A stretch of 64,000 nucleotides of DNA from Nymphaea colorata. Its lineage: Eukaryota; Streptophyta; Magnoliopsida; Nymphaeales; Nymphaeaceae. Location of the stretch: the NCBI RefSeq assembly GCF_008831285.2, contig NC_045144.1, positions 16,929,616 to 16,993,615 on the forward strand, given 5' to 3'. The translations under genes and the position numbers were made by a program. Below the pieces are notes generated by a model. The model saw nothing but the letters and a program-made list of their open reading frames with translations, was not told where the DNA came from and made no database searches. Of this stretch, positions 23,057 to 35,152 are shown piece by piece (the stretch's first letter is position 1; each line of letters begins with the position of its first letter).

Positions 23057-24430
23057 ATGAAGTTAGAGCAATCTTTTATGGGAGATAAGCGAGAAGAATC
23101 TTCCTCAGAAATACCTCCCACGATAGAAGCGAATGATCCAGAATTTAAAGAATACAGAAGATTTCGAAAATACATGATTATGTTCAATGAAGAACAAGCC
23201 CAGGCAGAGAGGACCAAAAAAAAGGGAAGAAAACAAAGAAATATTCATCGAGCAGTTCCGACTCTTCTGAAGGCACTGCCATAGAATCCAGTAGTGAGGA
23301 TGAACCAAAGACTCCCAAGATAAAGAACAAAGGAGAATTATAGAAAAAAAAATTCAGGAAGTTGAAAAAAGTTGAACGCAGTTCAACTCAAAGGAAAGAA
23401 CTAAAGGAATTTCACCTGCGAAGATTTCTATGAAAGTTTTGAAAATGACAAGTATATAAAAAATTTACCTAAAAAATTTATAAAATTTGATGGCCATGGA
23501 GACCCAAAGGCACATTTGGCTATATTATTTGCAGAATGCTATAAATTTCACCACAATCATAGAGCTCTCTTTCAATGCTTCCCAAGGTGGTTAGAGGGAA
23601 TTACAACACAGCGGTACCAGAAGCGTATCAATCCAGTTGAATTGAAAAATTTTGACAAATTAATTAACCTTTTCATCGAAAGGTTCATCCAGAATGTCGA
23701 AACTGCACCAACAATCACCACGCTGTGTTTTCTGAAACAAAGGCCAAGTGAAAAGGTGAGGTACTTTATTCAAAGATGGAGGTCTTCAAGCAACAAGATG
23801 AGTGACCCAATCTCTGAATCCCACTCACTGGGACTGATCGTGAACAATTTGACACAACCACTGAGGAGCCTCATTTATAATGCTCCAATCAAGTCTTTTA
23901 TCGATCTCACCGAGAGAGCAAAATGCATTGAAGCAGTAATTGAAAATCAAACTTTTGATGTTGTCATCCCGGTAAAGGTTAGGGAAGTTACAAAGAAGAA
24001 CAACGTGAGTCAAAATGCTCCAGCCAACATCATAGCCGATGCCGCCACCTTCAAAAAAGAAAGGGCAGAGTATCCCAAGAATAAAGGGGTAACAGACAAA
24101 GCTAGTAGCAGTAACAACGGAACTAAAAACAAACATCCTAGATGAGGATACGATAGAAAATTCACTCAATTACAGCAAACTTATAAAGAAGTCATGCACA
24201 TGTTGATTGAAAGAGGCACTCTGTTTTTTTCGAAAGTTTTCAACCGCTCACCAATGATGGGGAAAAACAAAGAACAATTATGCAAATTTCATGGTGCACC
24301 AGGACATGATACAGAAAATTGCCTTGTACTAAAAAATATTGTGCAATATGTACTCAACAAAGAAATCATCAAGGAGGTCAGTGAACAACCGGAAATCCTC
24401 AAAAACCCTTTTCCTAAACATGGAAAATGA
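23057..24430 (+). pseudogene. Gypsy gag, unit 1, nearly continuous
   Basis: The N-terminal part (23057-23284) ends in a Lys-rich stretch. A frame shift at the A-run near 23215 leads to a Ser/Glu-rich acidic segment. The main gag domain is open from 23405: KFDGHGDPKAHL, then FPRWLEGITTQRY, FIERFIQNVETAPTITTL and EKVRYFIQRWR (Retrotrans_gag type). One TGA at 24143-24145, probably from CGA, interrupts before YDRKFTQLQQTYKEVM. A Cys/His nucleic-acid-binding motif CKFHGAPGHDTENC follows near 24281-24322. The frame ends at 24428-24430. This is the least damaged of the three gag copies in the window. Confidence 0.8.
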
Positions 24431-24639
24431 ACAATTTCAATGGTCAAGTTTTCAACAAATCTTCAAGTCGTGGTGGCAAACAAAAGGGATACAACATCCC
24501 TGGATTTCTTTGGGTTACTCTCCAAACATGATAAAGGATCTGTCAATGTACAAACTTGGTCGGGCAAACAAGACAGTTAGACAGAGATCGATCAAAAGTC
24601 ACAAATATGGGATCCTAAACCTTTGGAATCCATTTTAAG

Positions 24640-25510
24640 GAATTAGATTCCTTACCTCAAGTCAAGAAAGAAGGATTTAGCCCTAACAGGTGGAATGAAT
24701 GGGCTTTTGGACTATATGAAAATGGTCCGATCGCATTTTCTGATAAAGATCTACCAATTGGAGGCACGTCACATAATGATGCCTTACGCATAGTGGTAGA
24801 AACAAGGGACACTAGAGTTTCTCATGTTCTAATCGATGGTGGAGCAAGCGTGAATATTTGTCTACAGCAGACATCTTATACATTAGGCATAAGGTAAACC
24901 GACTATACTCCATCATCAATTTTCATCCATGGATATGACTGAACAGGACAACCTTGCATAGGATGTATATGTTTGGATCTGAATATCTCTGATACGTATC
25001 ATTGGGTTTTATTCCATGTGGTGGATATAGAACCCTCATTCAATTTATTGCTTGGTGGACCATAAATCCATGCTACCATGCTACCAATGCGGTTCCTTCC
25101 ACTCTACATCAGCGTGTCGAATGGACTCACAACAGTAATACTTTAACAATCTATGTAGAGGATAGACAAAATCATCTTGTGCATCCAATGATTCTAGTAC
25201 CAATATATACAATCAAGGTACCTAGTATTCGTGTCTGCAGAGAAGAAGAAATATCTCAAGGATTTAGCAAATTGGCCATTTGGAAACCAAAGAAACAAAT
25301 GTGGGTGAAAAATGATACCAAGCTACAAACAAGTTACAAAAGTCATCCATTGTTCAAAAATTTTTGCTAGAATGAGAAAGGATTGGATTTGCTCATGCGC
25401 CATGGCTACCAGCCATTCCCTGACCTTGGCAAACATAAAATGGAATCTTGGAACCAATTACCTTGATAGGACAACGAGAAACTCAAGCCTTGGGATGTCA
25501 AAGTTATGAA
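24640..25510 (+). pseudogene. Gypsy aspartic protease region, unit 1
   Basis: The active-site loop reads HVLIDGGASVNICL, with the catalytic Asp at 24835-24837 (D-G-G-A in place of D-S/T-G-A, a variant common in Tat-type elements). Downstream pieces HWVLFHVVDIEPSFNLLLG (near 25000-25055) and the HATNAVPSTLHQ region lie in shifted frames. Unit 1 keeps a 19-bp stretch before the active site (about 24732-24751) that is deleted in units 2 and 3. Confidence 0.75.
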
Positions 25511-25721
25511 AAAGTGGATGCTGAGGAAGAAATCAACCCAGTACCTTTTGTCAAGAGCAACCACATAGGCGGATGTTCACCATCATTCTGAATCAACAAA
25601 TCTGTTATCATTTTGTCATCGTTTTGTCATTTTGTAGTCATTGTACTCCAATAGACCAAGTGTCTTTATTTTGTAATACCTTCAAATTTGCAATGACATA
25701 TGCAATTTACTTCCATATAAA
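25511..25721 (+). other. Protease-RT spacer
   Basis: Repeated TTTTGTCAT words (25611-25640); no recognisable domain. Confidence 0.5.
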
Positions 25722-26220
25722 ATGTCTCAAATCTCATCTAACCTCTTTATAATCTTTAGGATGGCACCTGAGGATCAAACACCAAGAGCCTTCAAGGAGG
25801 TAAATCCAGAACTCACTGAATCAGAATGTCAAGAGTTCATCCAAATAAGAAAGCAAGATCAACCGTCACCTTTGATTAATGATCCAATTGAGGAAATTAA
25901 CATTGGCACGAAAGAGAATCCAAAGATTTTGCAAATCAAAACAAGTCTCTCAGCAGAAAAAAGAAAAGAGTTGAAAGACTTCCTCAAAGAGCATCAAGTA
26001 GCCTTTGCATGGACTTATGAGGATATGTCAGGACTCAATACAAAATTAGTAAAGCATGACTACCATTGAAACCAAAATGCAAGCCAATCAAACAAAAATT
26101 GACGAAACTAGACCCACGTCTTAAATGACAGGTTAAGGAAGGTCTAAAAGACCTACTAAAGGTAGTCTTCATCCGAACAATTGACTATCATGAATGGTTA
26201 GCAAACATTGTGGTCCTAGT
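25722..26220 (+). pseudogene. Gypsy RT N-terminus, unit 1, truncated
   Basis: Reads AFAWTYEDMSGLNTKLV and then, after a one-base loss near 26060 (GCATGACTACC where units 2 and 3 have GCATCGACTACC), KPKCKPIKQKLTKLDP, QVKEGLKDLLK and DYHEWLANIV. This is the conserved start of Gypsy RT. The fingers/palm catalytic region is absent because the element ends at the junction with a block-B fragment. Confidence 0.82.
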
Positions 26221-27573
26221 TGTTTGAATCACCAATCATCACGAATCACATGACTGGTTTTGCCAAAGTGGTCGATAGAATGCGTATTGACAACTAGATG
26301 AAAGACTTTCATGGTTGGTCGACTTATGTTTCTTAAATTTTTTCATTGGTACTAGTTGGGAAGCTGAAAGTCTTACCCTTCCCCATCCCCAATTGCACGT
26401 GATTGCTTTCGGTGGTTTGGGATCAGCGTCGAGGCCTGCGCATCGGGCTGGCGCGGCCCGACTCCCGAAAATCGAGTTCAGGCCCGAGTCGAAACCCCAC
26501 ATCCAAGCTAGTGCCCAGTTTGGTTAAAACAAAATGAAAATTAATATAAAATAAAAAATTTTAAATATAAAAATATATTTTTAATAATAAAATATATATC
26601 ATTATTAAATACAAATTATATTAAAAAATCAATTGGGCCCGATGCACAAGCTTAGTCCTGTTGTGCTTTTCATTGGTACTAGAGATTAAGGCGGAATTTG
26701 GTTGACATCCTTCTCTAACCCATTTTTGTAAAAACTGGCTTTTAAGAAAACCAAGTTTTTTAATAAGTTTTAGAAACTTTGTTTTTATGTTTGGTGACAC
26801 ATCCAAAACTTGATTTTGAATAGCTTATGGGGGGATCAGGATTCTCACACTCTTTTACAAACCCAGGTTTTCTTAAAAGTGTGTTTTCTTCAAACCAGTT
26901 TTGATGTTCTTTATAGTCCCTTTACCCATTTCAATCTCCACAGCCATCAAATGAGTCTTCTATAACGAAAACAGTTCCAACTTAATTATTCGGGTGTGAG
27001 ATATTAAGTTTGGAGCACACATCGGACCTATCAAGTTATCATCTCATGGAGATGCAACATGGATGGTCAATGGATCGTGGATAACTCATCAGTGACCCAT
27101 TTTGAAGACAGAATCTGCAGAAAGAAAAAAAAAAGAAAAAAAGAAAACAGGCCATATGCATGAGTGCCACGAAGGCAAAACGTCAAGAACATGGGGAATG
27201 GGGACTAAAATATGGGCTGCTTGCAGCCCGTATATATCGCGTGTCCCATTTTTCCAGGAATGCCATGGCGGAACGTTCTGTCCTCGCTTATTCTCTCCAA
27301 GATAGCAGATAGTAGCTCCCAGCTCCGTGGGACCGTGGGTACCATTAGTACGCAACAAAAATAAGAGAAGTAAATGTCAAAATTATATTAAATTTTGTAT
27401 AAAATGTGATATTGATAAATAAAATTTATATACGTCGATATGAGATGAAAAAAAAAGTTATTTGTTTGTTCTCAGCTTAGCTCGGTAAAAAGTTTGTGCC
27501 TCTCTAAATCCTTTAATTTGGATATTTTTTAAAAATTCTTTATCATGTATACTTATATTGGATCTATTATGAA
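26221..27573. repeat. Block-B 5' fragment joined to the Gypsy RT (unit 1)
   Basis: From TGTTTGAATCACC onward the sequence matches the start of block B (compare 31889 on, and 1-1430), including a MITE left end near 26690 whose right end is gone. Homology stops near ATTGGATCTATTATGAAG. It is non-coding; small ORFs here are also present in every other copy and have no recognisable domain. Confidence 0.75.
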
Positions 27574-28440
27574 GCCTGACATTTAGAGAGCAATTTAATT
27601 CATTTGGAAACTTTTAATTTTTTTTGAAGCTGGTGAAAAATTTTCCTTTAGGTAATTGGCGTTTAGAATTGTTTACAATAAAAATAGAAGTTTGGCATTA
27701 GCAAATTTAGATGCTTTAACAAATCTTAGATTTCAAACTTTTCCGGTTTTCATTTCCGCTACCTTTTTTTTCCATATAGCCTTTAATTTCCTTTAACGTT
27801 TTTCAGGTCATTTCATAGTAATTATTGTGTAATTTTGTCGTTATTTCTGGTTATTTTCATACTTTCCCTATATAATATTAAATTTACACCGTAGACGGTA
27901 GACAATTTATTTCCAACTCACATTTGGGTTTGCGTAACTGTTAAACATTTGCAATGAAGAAACATTTGAGTTAAATATATGCATATGAACTTTGGCGACA
28001 TAAAAATTTTTCATTAGAGAGGACAAACAAAGTTTTAACAAGGGCTACAATATAACTTTTTAAGATTTTATATAACCTAAATGATTTTTTTTTTTAAATT
28101 ACATGTATTTTTTTTTTTTTTAAACTGTAGGGGACATCATGGCAACCCTGAATATGAACCTAGCCAAACCATATGATGGGAGTATCCAATGGCACATGCT
28201 CATGTAGGCTTTGCAGATTTACATACTAATCCTTCATTGTAATTTAATTAGTAATTCATTTATTTATATATTGGTGCCCCTCAACTATTAACTTTTTAAA
28301 GGTTCTGCGCTTCAATCAGAAATTTCGACCACCACCTTTAGATGTAGTAGGGTTCGACTAAAGCCTTTCTTCCGAGAAGATGCTTTGAAGGGGAAGGCAA
28401 GCAACTGGCATAATCCTTTCGACCCCAACTTCTTCTCACA
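27574..28440. other. AT-rich spacer 3' of STIG1 (unit 1)
   Basis: Contains poly-T tracts near 28087 and 28110 and no recognisable gene. The part nearest 28440 is probably close to the STIG1 3' end on the minus strand. Confidence 0.5.
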
Positions 28441-28448
28441 CTGTGAGA

Positions 28449-28798
28449 AGCGCCGAACACCAACACTGTAGACACTGAGGAAAGAACATTGGGCGTACTG
28501 TTCATAAACCAAACTCCAACTGTAGATTCACATTACAAATTACAATGAGAGAAGGAGACAAAATGATTGTGAAGAGAAGTCGCAGAGAAATAGGAATGGA
28601 AAGGAATGCAAAACGAAATACAAACAAACAAACAAACAAAAGGAGGCATCTTAAACGAAGGCAATACAGTATAACGTAAACTAAGTATGCAAGTTGAAAC
28701 TGAAAAAGAGAGAGAGAGGTGGCACAATGTAGCACCACATTTTAATGCCAATAACATTCAAGGGGAGCAGTGCTTCGTAAACATCACCGCAGCAAGCA
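28449..28798 (-). other. STIG1 3' flank / probable 3' UTR (unit 1)
   Basis: This stretch, CAACACTGTAGACACTGAGG to the stop codon, contains an (ACAA)n tract near 28621-28640 and (GA)n near 28707. Its distal part (about 28449-28590) is duplicated in diverged form at 38866-39006. No ORF of interest. Confidence 0.55.
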
Positions 28799-29269
28799 CT
28801 AAGCGTAGCCACACATGCCATATAGGCAGTAGGACCCCTTACGGCACTTGTTCCCGCATCTCCCGCAGTTCTTTCTGTCGAACGCCAGATTCACGCACCT
28901 CCCCTTGCAGCACGTCTTCGTGAACCTGCACCTCCTCCCACATTTGCCGCAGTTGAGGCGATCGGTCTTCCGATCCACGCACTTCTTGTGGCAGCAGTCA
29001 GGGCCAGGGCTTCCCTTCAGTTTGCAGATCTTCCGTTTTTTGTCGCACCTTTGCGGCTTCCAGGATCTGGCCAGGTACCGGCGCAGTCCGAGCGACGGCA
29101 GGTCGCCAGAGTAAGGCTCCTCCTCGGCGGTGGGGTCCTCACTGCCGCCAACTACACCTTCCTCTGGTTCCTCGTGTTCTTCGGTTGCGGCTGGGAGTGT
29201 CGTGGATGCGACCACCAAAATGAGAGCCCCGATGACTGCTGCTGTTAGGAGTAACCGTGGTGCGGCCAT
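28799..29269 (-). CDS. STIG1: STIG1-like cysteine-rich secreted protein (unit 1)
   Basis: Single-exon, 156 codons; ATG at 29267-29269, TAG at 28799-28801. The N-terminal MAAPRLLLTAAVIGALILVV is a signal peptide. An acidic Glu-rich pro-region (EEHEEPEEGVVGG) follows, then the Stig1 domain from about residue 73 with 16 cysteines: GSPGPDCCHKKCVD, LNCGKCGRRC, TCCKGRCVNLAFD, KNCGRCGNKC and the terminal YCLYGMCGYA, which is diagnostic. Known role of the family: secreted stigma/style proteins such as tomato STIG1 act in exudate and pollen-tube growth signalling; other members act in other tissues. The domain here is notably Lys/Arg-rich. The start context ACCACCATGGCC is strong. The 5' leader has a CCACC/CCGCC-rich stretch. 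Which tissue expresses it cannot be read from sequence. Confidence 0.93.
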   Translation of the reverse strand: MAAPRLLLTAAVIGALILVVASTTLPAATEEHEEPEEGVVGGSEDPTAEEEPYSGDLPSLGLRRYLARSWKPQRCDKKRKICKLKGSPGPDCCHKKCVDRKTDRLNCGKCGRRCRFTKTCCKGRCVNLAFDRKNCGRCGNKCRKGSYCLYGMCGYA

Positions 29270-29363
29270 GGTGGTGGCGGCGGAGGCGGAGGTGGTGGTG
29301 GTCGTACGGCTAATGATGGAAGCAAGAGGTGGATTGAGAGGGAAAGAAATGAGATGATGTTGG

Positions 29364-29371
29364 TTTTATAG
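29364..29371 (-). promoter_or_regulatory. TATA box of STIG1 (unit 1)
   Basis: The minus strand reads CTATAAAA about 95 bp upstream of the ATG. It is conserved in the other two units. Confidence 0.7.
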
Positions 29372-30345
29372 AGAATTAGCCAGTACTGCTTGGGCTCTTA
29401 GTTGCCGGCATGACTGGGCTTGAGTTTGCCAGTCAGGCTTAGCTCATAGCGACTTGGTCTATGCAAGATAATTAATGATTGTTATAATGAAATAGACCGA
29501 GTCTAAATCGTCATGCGTAATCACACACTGAGTCCAACATTCACAATCAATGGAATGTGAAGTCACGTATGATTAGTTGTAAAAACAACGTATTAGTTTC
29601 AGTAAGTCATTATATAAAACCTACTTATTCAGCCTTCATGTTTACCAAACGTACTGGATTAATCACAATTAATTAACACAAATTCATTTAAAATATAAAT
29701 GTAAATGACAATTAAAAAATATTAGTAACGTAGAATGGATTTAATTAAAAATTTTTGTATTAAACCATTGTATTTGCAAATCCAGTAGCGTGTTCTAATA
29801 TTTCTTTTAACAGAGAACCTATCAATTGAAACCATTGTATGTGGGCACTATAACTTTGTGTCCTAAGTGGTGGAGCATGGCATCATGTTTAAGAATGCAT
29901 CAGTGACCGCTATGATCCTTATTTCTAGGCATTGGTTGTTAACTTCACCAATAAAGAACCACTACTGAAACAGCCTGTTTAACCATGGGCTTACTACAAG
30001 TAATATTGAGAGGAAGGTGGTTACAAGATAATTTTATTCCATAAAAATTACGAGCACACCCCCAAAAGCCTAGTGAATTATGTTTTGCCACAAAAACACA
30101 AAAACAGATTATGTCTACATTCTAGGGAGAGAGAGAGAGAGAACAAAGTTACTGGAGAAAATTTACTCTACCTCTTCGTGTGGACATAATAATAAGTCAA
30201 GGTTTGTCCACACACAGAGCAAGGAAAAAAGAAAAAGGCATGGAATAAATCACAATTGATTCTTTCAATTAACATTGAACTTTTATTCTTTCTAGTAATT
30301 AAATCAATATTGGGATGAGAGATGGCGTATCGCTGTTAAATTTTT
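29372..30345. other. STIG1 upstream region and spacer (unit 1)
   Basis: Non-coding and AT-rich. A (GA)n run lies near 30126-30143. It would hold the STIG1 promoter proximal to 29372. No gene or element recognised. Confidence 0.5.
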
Positions 30346-31927
30346 ACTGCCTAAAATTTGAAGTTCATTGGACCTGACCAATATATTTGAACTGAAGTTA
30401 CAAAAACAAAGAACAAAAATTAATGCCAGCAAATGTGAGGGCCATTTACAGAAAAACTTTTAGAAAAAAAAAAGCAAAGGAGGTTTTTCAGAAGTATGTG
30501 ACACAAGGTTGGGCATCAAAGCGGAAATTTTCTAAATATATTTGTGTATTTTCTGGATCTAATATATAAGGAAACCATGCACCTTGCCTGAGTCCAGAGT
30601 AGAGGCATAGGCAGTTGTGAACACAATGTGGGCAGTAGCCCAAACAAACAAAAAAAAAGTTTATTTTCTTATTGATAGATTAGGGTAATTTTTTTTTGGA
30701 TATATTGACGCTCTTTAAAGTTTAAATTTTTTAACTTATGTCTCGTAGCCTGATTTTTTTAGCTCTGTCCCTGTTCGAAAGACTTAGTTGCTACTTGCTA
30801 GAGCCCAGAGTTACATAACTATGGCAAGTTAGCTACTCAATCCGGTTACCTTGAGTTCCGTTTATTATTGCATATACATTTATGCTTTGACCTAACATTC
30901 TTGCCGTTAATATATGTGTAATATATATATATATATATAAAGCGGGAGAGTAATTGGTATGTTCCAGAATACAAACCAGACTACTTAAATACAATGGTTA
31001 TGGTGCACTTTGTGTGGTCTAACCTGGCTTTCACGATTTCAAGATTGAACGACCCTTCTAACATTGATATGTTGATGGTTGAGAAATCTCCATCTTTCAT
31101 AACAACAAACTATAACATGTTTGGTATTAAATTAGTTTTTATATACACATTAGGATGTTTTTATTTTGTTTAAAATATTTTTGGCAAAACAATTGAATGA
31201 TCTGGTTTTTTTTCTGACCTAACGGTCTGGGATGGTGTGTGTGTGTGTCTATATATATATATATGTGAGAACTCTATATGTTTGACAAGTCATAATTTGT
31301 GAAATGTATGTAATATTTAATGATTATGCACAATTTTCTTTAAGAAAATTTCACTCAAAATCCCAACATTTTGATCATAATCCAGGCCTTCCGGGCAATG
31401 CCCAGCTTAACTTTGGTGGCGACTGTTTATGAGTTTCAACCTGGCCCCGGCCTCCGCCCCTGGTTGGGGCATACCAGACTCAAGTTTTATTGGGCTCGAA
31501 GGTCAAACTTCGACTTAGACTTGGCTCTGCTTGGCTCGGCCTACCTACTTCCGAGCTAGTTATAGGACTGACTGTAATTTGTGGGCTCTACAGTATTTGA
31601 TGGAACCCCACTACACAATTTTGTATTGATTGAAGGGACGCATAAAGAATATGCTTGGTCTGATTGCTGTAATTTCTCCCACTATCTTTTACACTCTCTA
31701 TCAGTCTTTAATATATATACTCCTTCCACTCACCCAACTATTCTCGATCATAGGTTATATTCAAATTAAAGTCAATTATGAAAAAAATACTTAATGATCA
31801 GCATGTATGAGTGATAAGACTTAATCGAAAGCATATAATGCCCTGATGGTGTAGTCGAATAAGAAAATTGGGATCAAGTCACTACTTGTTTGAATCACCC
31901 ATCATCACGAAACACATGATTGGTTTT
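30346..31927. repeat. Block A (unit 1)
   Basis: Matches 13189-15080 (older copy) and 47239-48821 (unit 2). It contains (TA)n near 30920 and (GT)n(AT)n near 31238-31264, and a GC-richer stretch 31384-31560. It looks transposon-derived, but I cannot classify it. Short ORFs in it are not conserved as proteins in the older copy. Confidence 0.7.
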
Positions 31928-32351
31928 GCCAGAGTGGTCGATAGAATGCGTTGACAACTAGATGAAAGACTTTAATGTTTGGTTTGCTTATGTTTTCTAA
32001 ACTTTTTCATCGGTACTAGTTGGGATGCTGAAACTCTTACCCTTCCCCATCCCCAATAGCACATGATTGCTTTTGGTGGCTTGGGATCGGCGTCGAGGCC
32101 TGGGCATCGGGTTGGCCAGGCCCGACACCCGAAACTTGAGTTCAAGCCCGGCTTGAAACTCCACATCCGAGCATGTGCCCAGCTTGGTTACAACAAAAAA
32201 AATATTAATGTAAAACCAAAATTTTTAAATATAAAATATTTTTTTAGTAATAAAATATGTATCATTATTAAATAAAATTAATATTAAAAAATAAATTGGA
32301 CCCGATGCCCAGGCTTAGTCTTGTTGTGCTTTTCATTGGAACTAGAGATTA

Positions 32352-32663
32352 AGGGGGTATTTGGATGACATCCATCTCTAACCCAATTTTGTAAAAACTA
32401 GCTTTTATAAAAACCAAGTTTTTTATTAAGTTTTAGAAACTTGGCTTTTATGTTTTGGAGACATCCAAAACTTGATTTTGAATAGCTTATTGGGGATCAG
32501 GCTTGTCACTTTCTCTTACAAAGCCAGGTTTTCTTAAAATCGGGTTTTCTTCAAACTAGTTTTGTTGGCACCCAAACACTCCAAAAACGTGGTTTTGGAG
32601 GGCAAAACTATGTTTTGTTTTGCATTCAAAACCTGGCTTTCAAGTGTCACCCAAGCATCCCCT
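32352..32663. mobile_element. hAT-like MITE (unit 1 copy)
   Basis: Same 312-bp element and same insertion point as 424-735, so it was inserted before the block was duplicated. Confidence 0.65.
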
Positions 32664-35046
32664 TAAGCTTTTTGAAAAAAAAAAAAACGTTCTTCATAGT
32701 CTTTTTACTTTTTCAATTTCCCCAGCCATCAAACATATTTTGTATAACGAAAAGAGTTCCAACTTATTTATTCAGGTGTGAGGTATCTACGTTTGGAGTA
32801 CACATCGGACCTATCAAGTTGTCGTCTTGTGGAGAAACCACACGGATGGTCAATGGATCGTGGATAACTCATCAGTTACCCATTTTAAAGACTGGATCTG
32901 CGAAAAAAAGGGAAAAGAAAAAAGAAAACGGGCTGTACCGATGAGTGCAACTAGGGCAAAACGATAAGAACATGGGGAATGGGGACGCAAACATGGGCTG
33001 CTTGCAGGCCATATACATTGCATGTCCTGTTTTCCCAGGAACGCCAAGCCGGAACGCTCTGTCCTCCCTTATTCTCTCCAACATGGCAGATAAGAACTCC
33101 GAGCTCCATGGGTACCACTTGTATGCAACAAAAAATAAAAGAAATAAATGTCAATATTATATTAAATTTTGTAGAAAATGTGGTATTGATAATTAAAATT
33201 AATATATGCCAATATAAGATGAAAAAAAAAACTATTATTTGTTTGTCATCAACTTAGCTCGGTAAAAAGTTTGCGGCTCCCTAAATCCTTTAATTTGGAT
33301 ACTTTTTTTTTTAATTCTTTATGATGTATACGTATATTGGATCTATTATGAGGACCGTTTGATGAATGAAACTCGAGTAAAGGAGAAGTTCCCTCATTCC
33401 TGGTTATAGGGATGTCAACGGATCAGATGTAAATTGGATATCCTTTTTTTCGGATATTCACATATTCAGATTTGAAGATATGAATAAAAATACTCATATC
33501 AGAATCCAAATCCAAAATCTGATTTCAGGATCCGTATCCGCTTTTTCTGATATTCACATATTCGTAGTCGAAGATGAACAAAGGAAAGTCATATCCAAAT
33601 TCACAATCTGAATCTGATTTTTATATTCGTACTTGAATGCAAAGCCGAATTTTGAACCGAATGTGGCCAATTTTCAAAATGTAACAGATGTGAATATAGA
33701 ACATTTATTTAAAACTAAATCCTTTAAATCTGAGTATGGTCATGTATATTGAAACTAGAATGTCCTCGGATGTCATTTCCTAAATCCGAACCAGTGGTTC
33801 CCTGAGTAAAACGTGGAAAAAAAAAACGTCAGTTTGAAAATCAATGAGAATACTTGAAAATTATCTGTTAAAAAATAAAAACAGCATTGATTTTAAAAAT
33901 ATTATCAAAATATTCAAAGCAGTAAGTAGTTAAAACAAACATTTTTACTGTTCTACAATCGGCCGTCAAACTGGTTCGGCTGAAGCCAATTCAGGCGCTG
34001 ATTCTGAACACTGTACCGCTTAGTGTATAAATATACGTAGTGACTTCCCCAAGATACATGTTTTCAAGGCAAGGTGAGTTTTATAAGGAACCAAAATTTT
34101 CCCAGTAGAAGATATGGCGTCTGTGAGCATATATGGTCATGAACAACGTATGTTCTGCGTGCACAATCCCGAGGAGAAAATTTTCAAGCATTCTTTTATT
34201 GAAAAATAATTATTAAAACAGGTCAAGTGACTACTTATAAAGACAAATGAATAGGTATAGGATTTTTTCATCACTATTCATCACTAAAGCATTCTCCTTC
34301 CAACATAGGATTTTTTCTGTCTATTTTTTTTATATTATTGTATGCAAGTAACATAATAATATATTCACCTTATTTGAGATTTAGTTCTTTTGATGCAGGT
34401 TAGATATAGTTTCTGCCGATTTGTCTTGCGTGTCCTCTTATGTAGAGTGAAACAATCACGATCTTGTGATCCACTTTTATAAAAATCTAAGAATAGAATA
34501 AGAAACAAAGAAAATATCTTCTAATATATAGTTCAGAAATTGTGGATAACCAAGCTTTTGGATCTTCTTAAATTCATAAACATTTTATAAGGTCTTTTAT
34601 GTCGATTCCATAGAGACAACCTAAAGATCATGACATCTGTGAGGCCAAGCAATTAGCACGTTAATGGCTTAGGGTTGGAAATGACTAAAATAACCTTGTT
34701 AGGCATATGGCTTTGACCACCGAAAGAGAAACAATGATTAATAAAATTGAAAATAAGGGTGGGCAATGGGCTGGGAACTGAAAAGGTAATTGGGTACCCG
34801 GTTCTAATGGGCCAGGCTTGGGCTGTGGCTATTGGACACTTGACCAGCCTAATTAAAAAATTCACCATACTGGGTTGACCCGAATTGGGTTTAGGAGGCC
34901 GACCTGGCCGGATACATATATACATATATACTATTGTAACTTCTCGCCCGGCCTTTCTGTCTTCTTCCTTTCTCAGTGGCTTCATCCTGTGGCAGAGCGC
35001 CAGAAAATTTATTAGGTGGCCTTTCTATTCCGAGACTTTTTTCCTC

Positions 35047-35053
35047 TATAAAT
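35047..35053 (+). promoter_or_regulatory. TATA box of the X8 pseudogene (unit 1)
   Basis: TATAAAT in the context CTCTATAAATGGAGAGACGC, 106 bp before the ATG at 35153. The core promoter is preserved although the coding part is broken. Confidence 0.55.
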
Positions 35054-35152
35054 GGAGAGACGCTACCGCCCACTCTTACTTGCAACAGCACCATAGACCA
35101 CCTGATCATCAATCTTTCCTCTTCTCCTCCTGTGATGGAATCTAGAGTGACC

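Larger units (their letters stand above)
17334..26220 (+). mobile_element. Truncated Ty3/Gypsy (Tat-like) retrotransposon with a PMD/DUF7745-like ORF
   Basis: Order: 5' LTR 17334-20873, PBS 20876-20894, leader, plant-mobile-domain-like ORF (21765-22831), gag (23057-24430), protease (24640-25300), RT N-terminus (25722-26220). The RT is cut off before its catalytic YxDD motif, at a junction with a block-B fragment (TGTTTGAATCACC). There is no RNase H, integrase or 3' LTR in the window. The Tat assignment rests on the long LTR, the PBS type, the gag/protease motifs and protease-RT order. The part from 22101 onward is repeated in units 2 and 3; the LTR and first half of the PMD ORF are not. Confidence 0.82.

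Noticed and set aside
28848-29357. Plus-strand ORFs across the STIG1 gene
   Set aside because: They are shadows of the GC-rich STIG1 coding strand; the minus-strand frame has the signal peptide and cysteine pattern.
31371-31769. Conserved 62-codon ORFs in block A as genes
   Set aside because: Conservation is that of the whole young duplicated unit; the older copy at 14500-14930 does not keep the frames.
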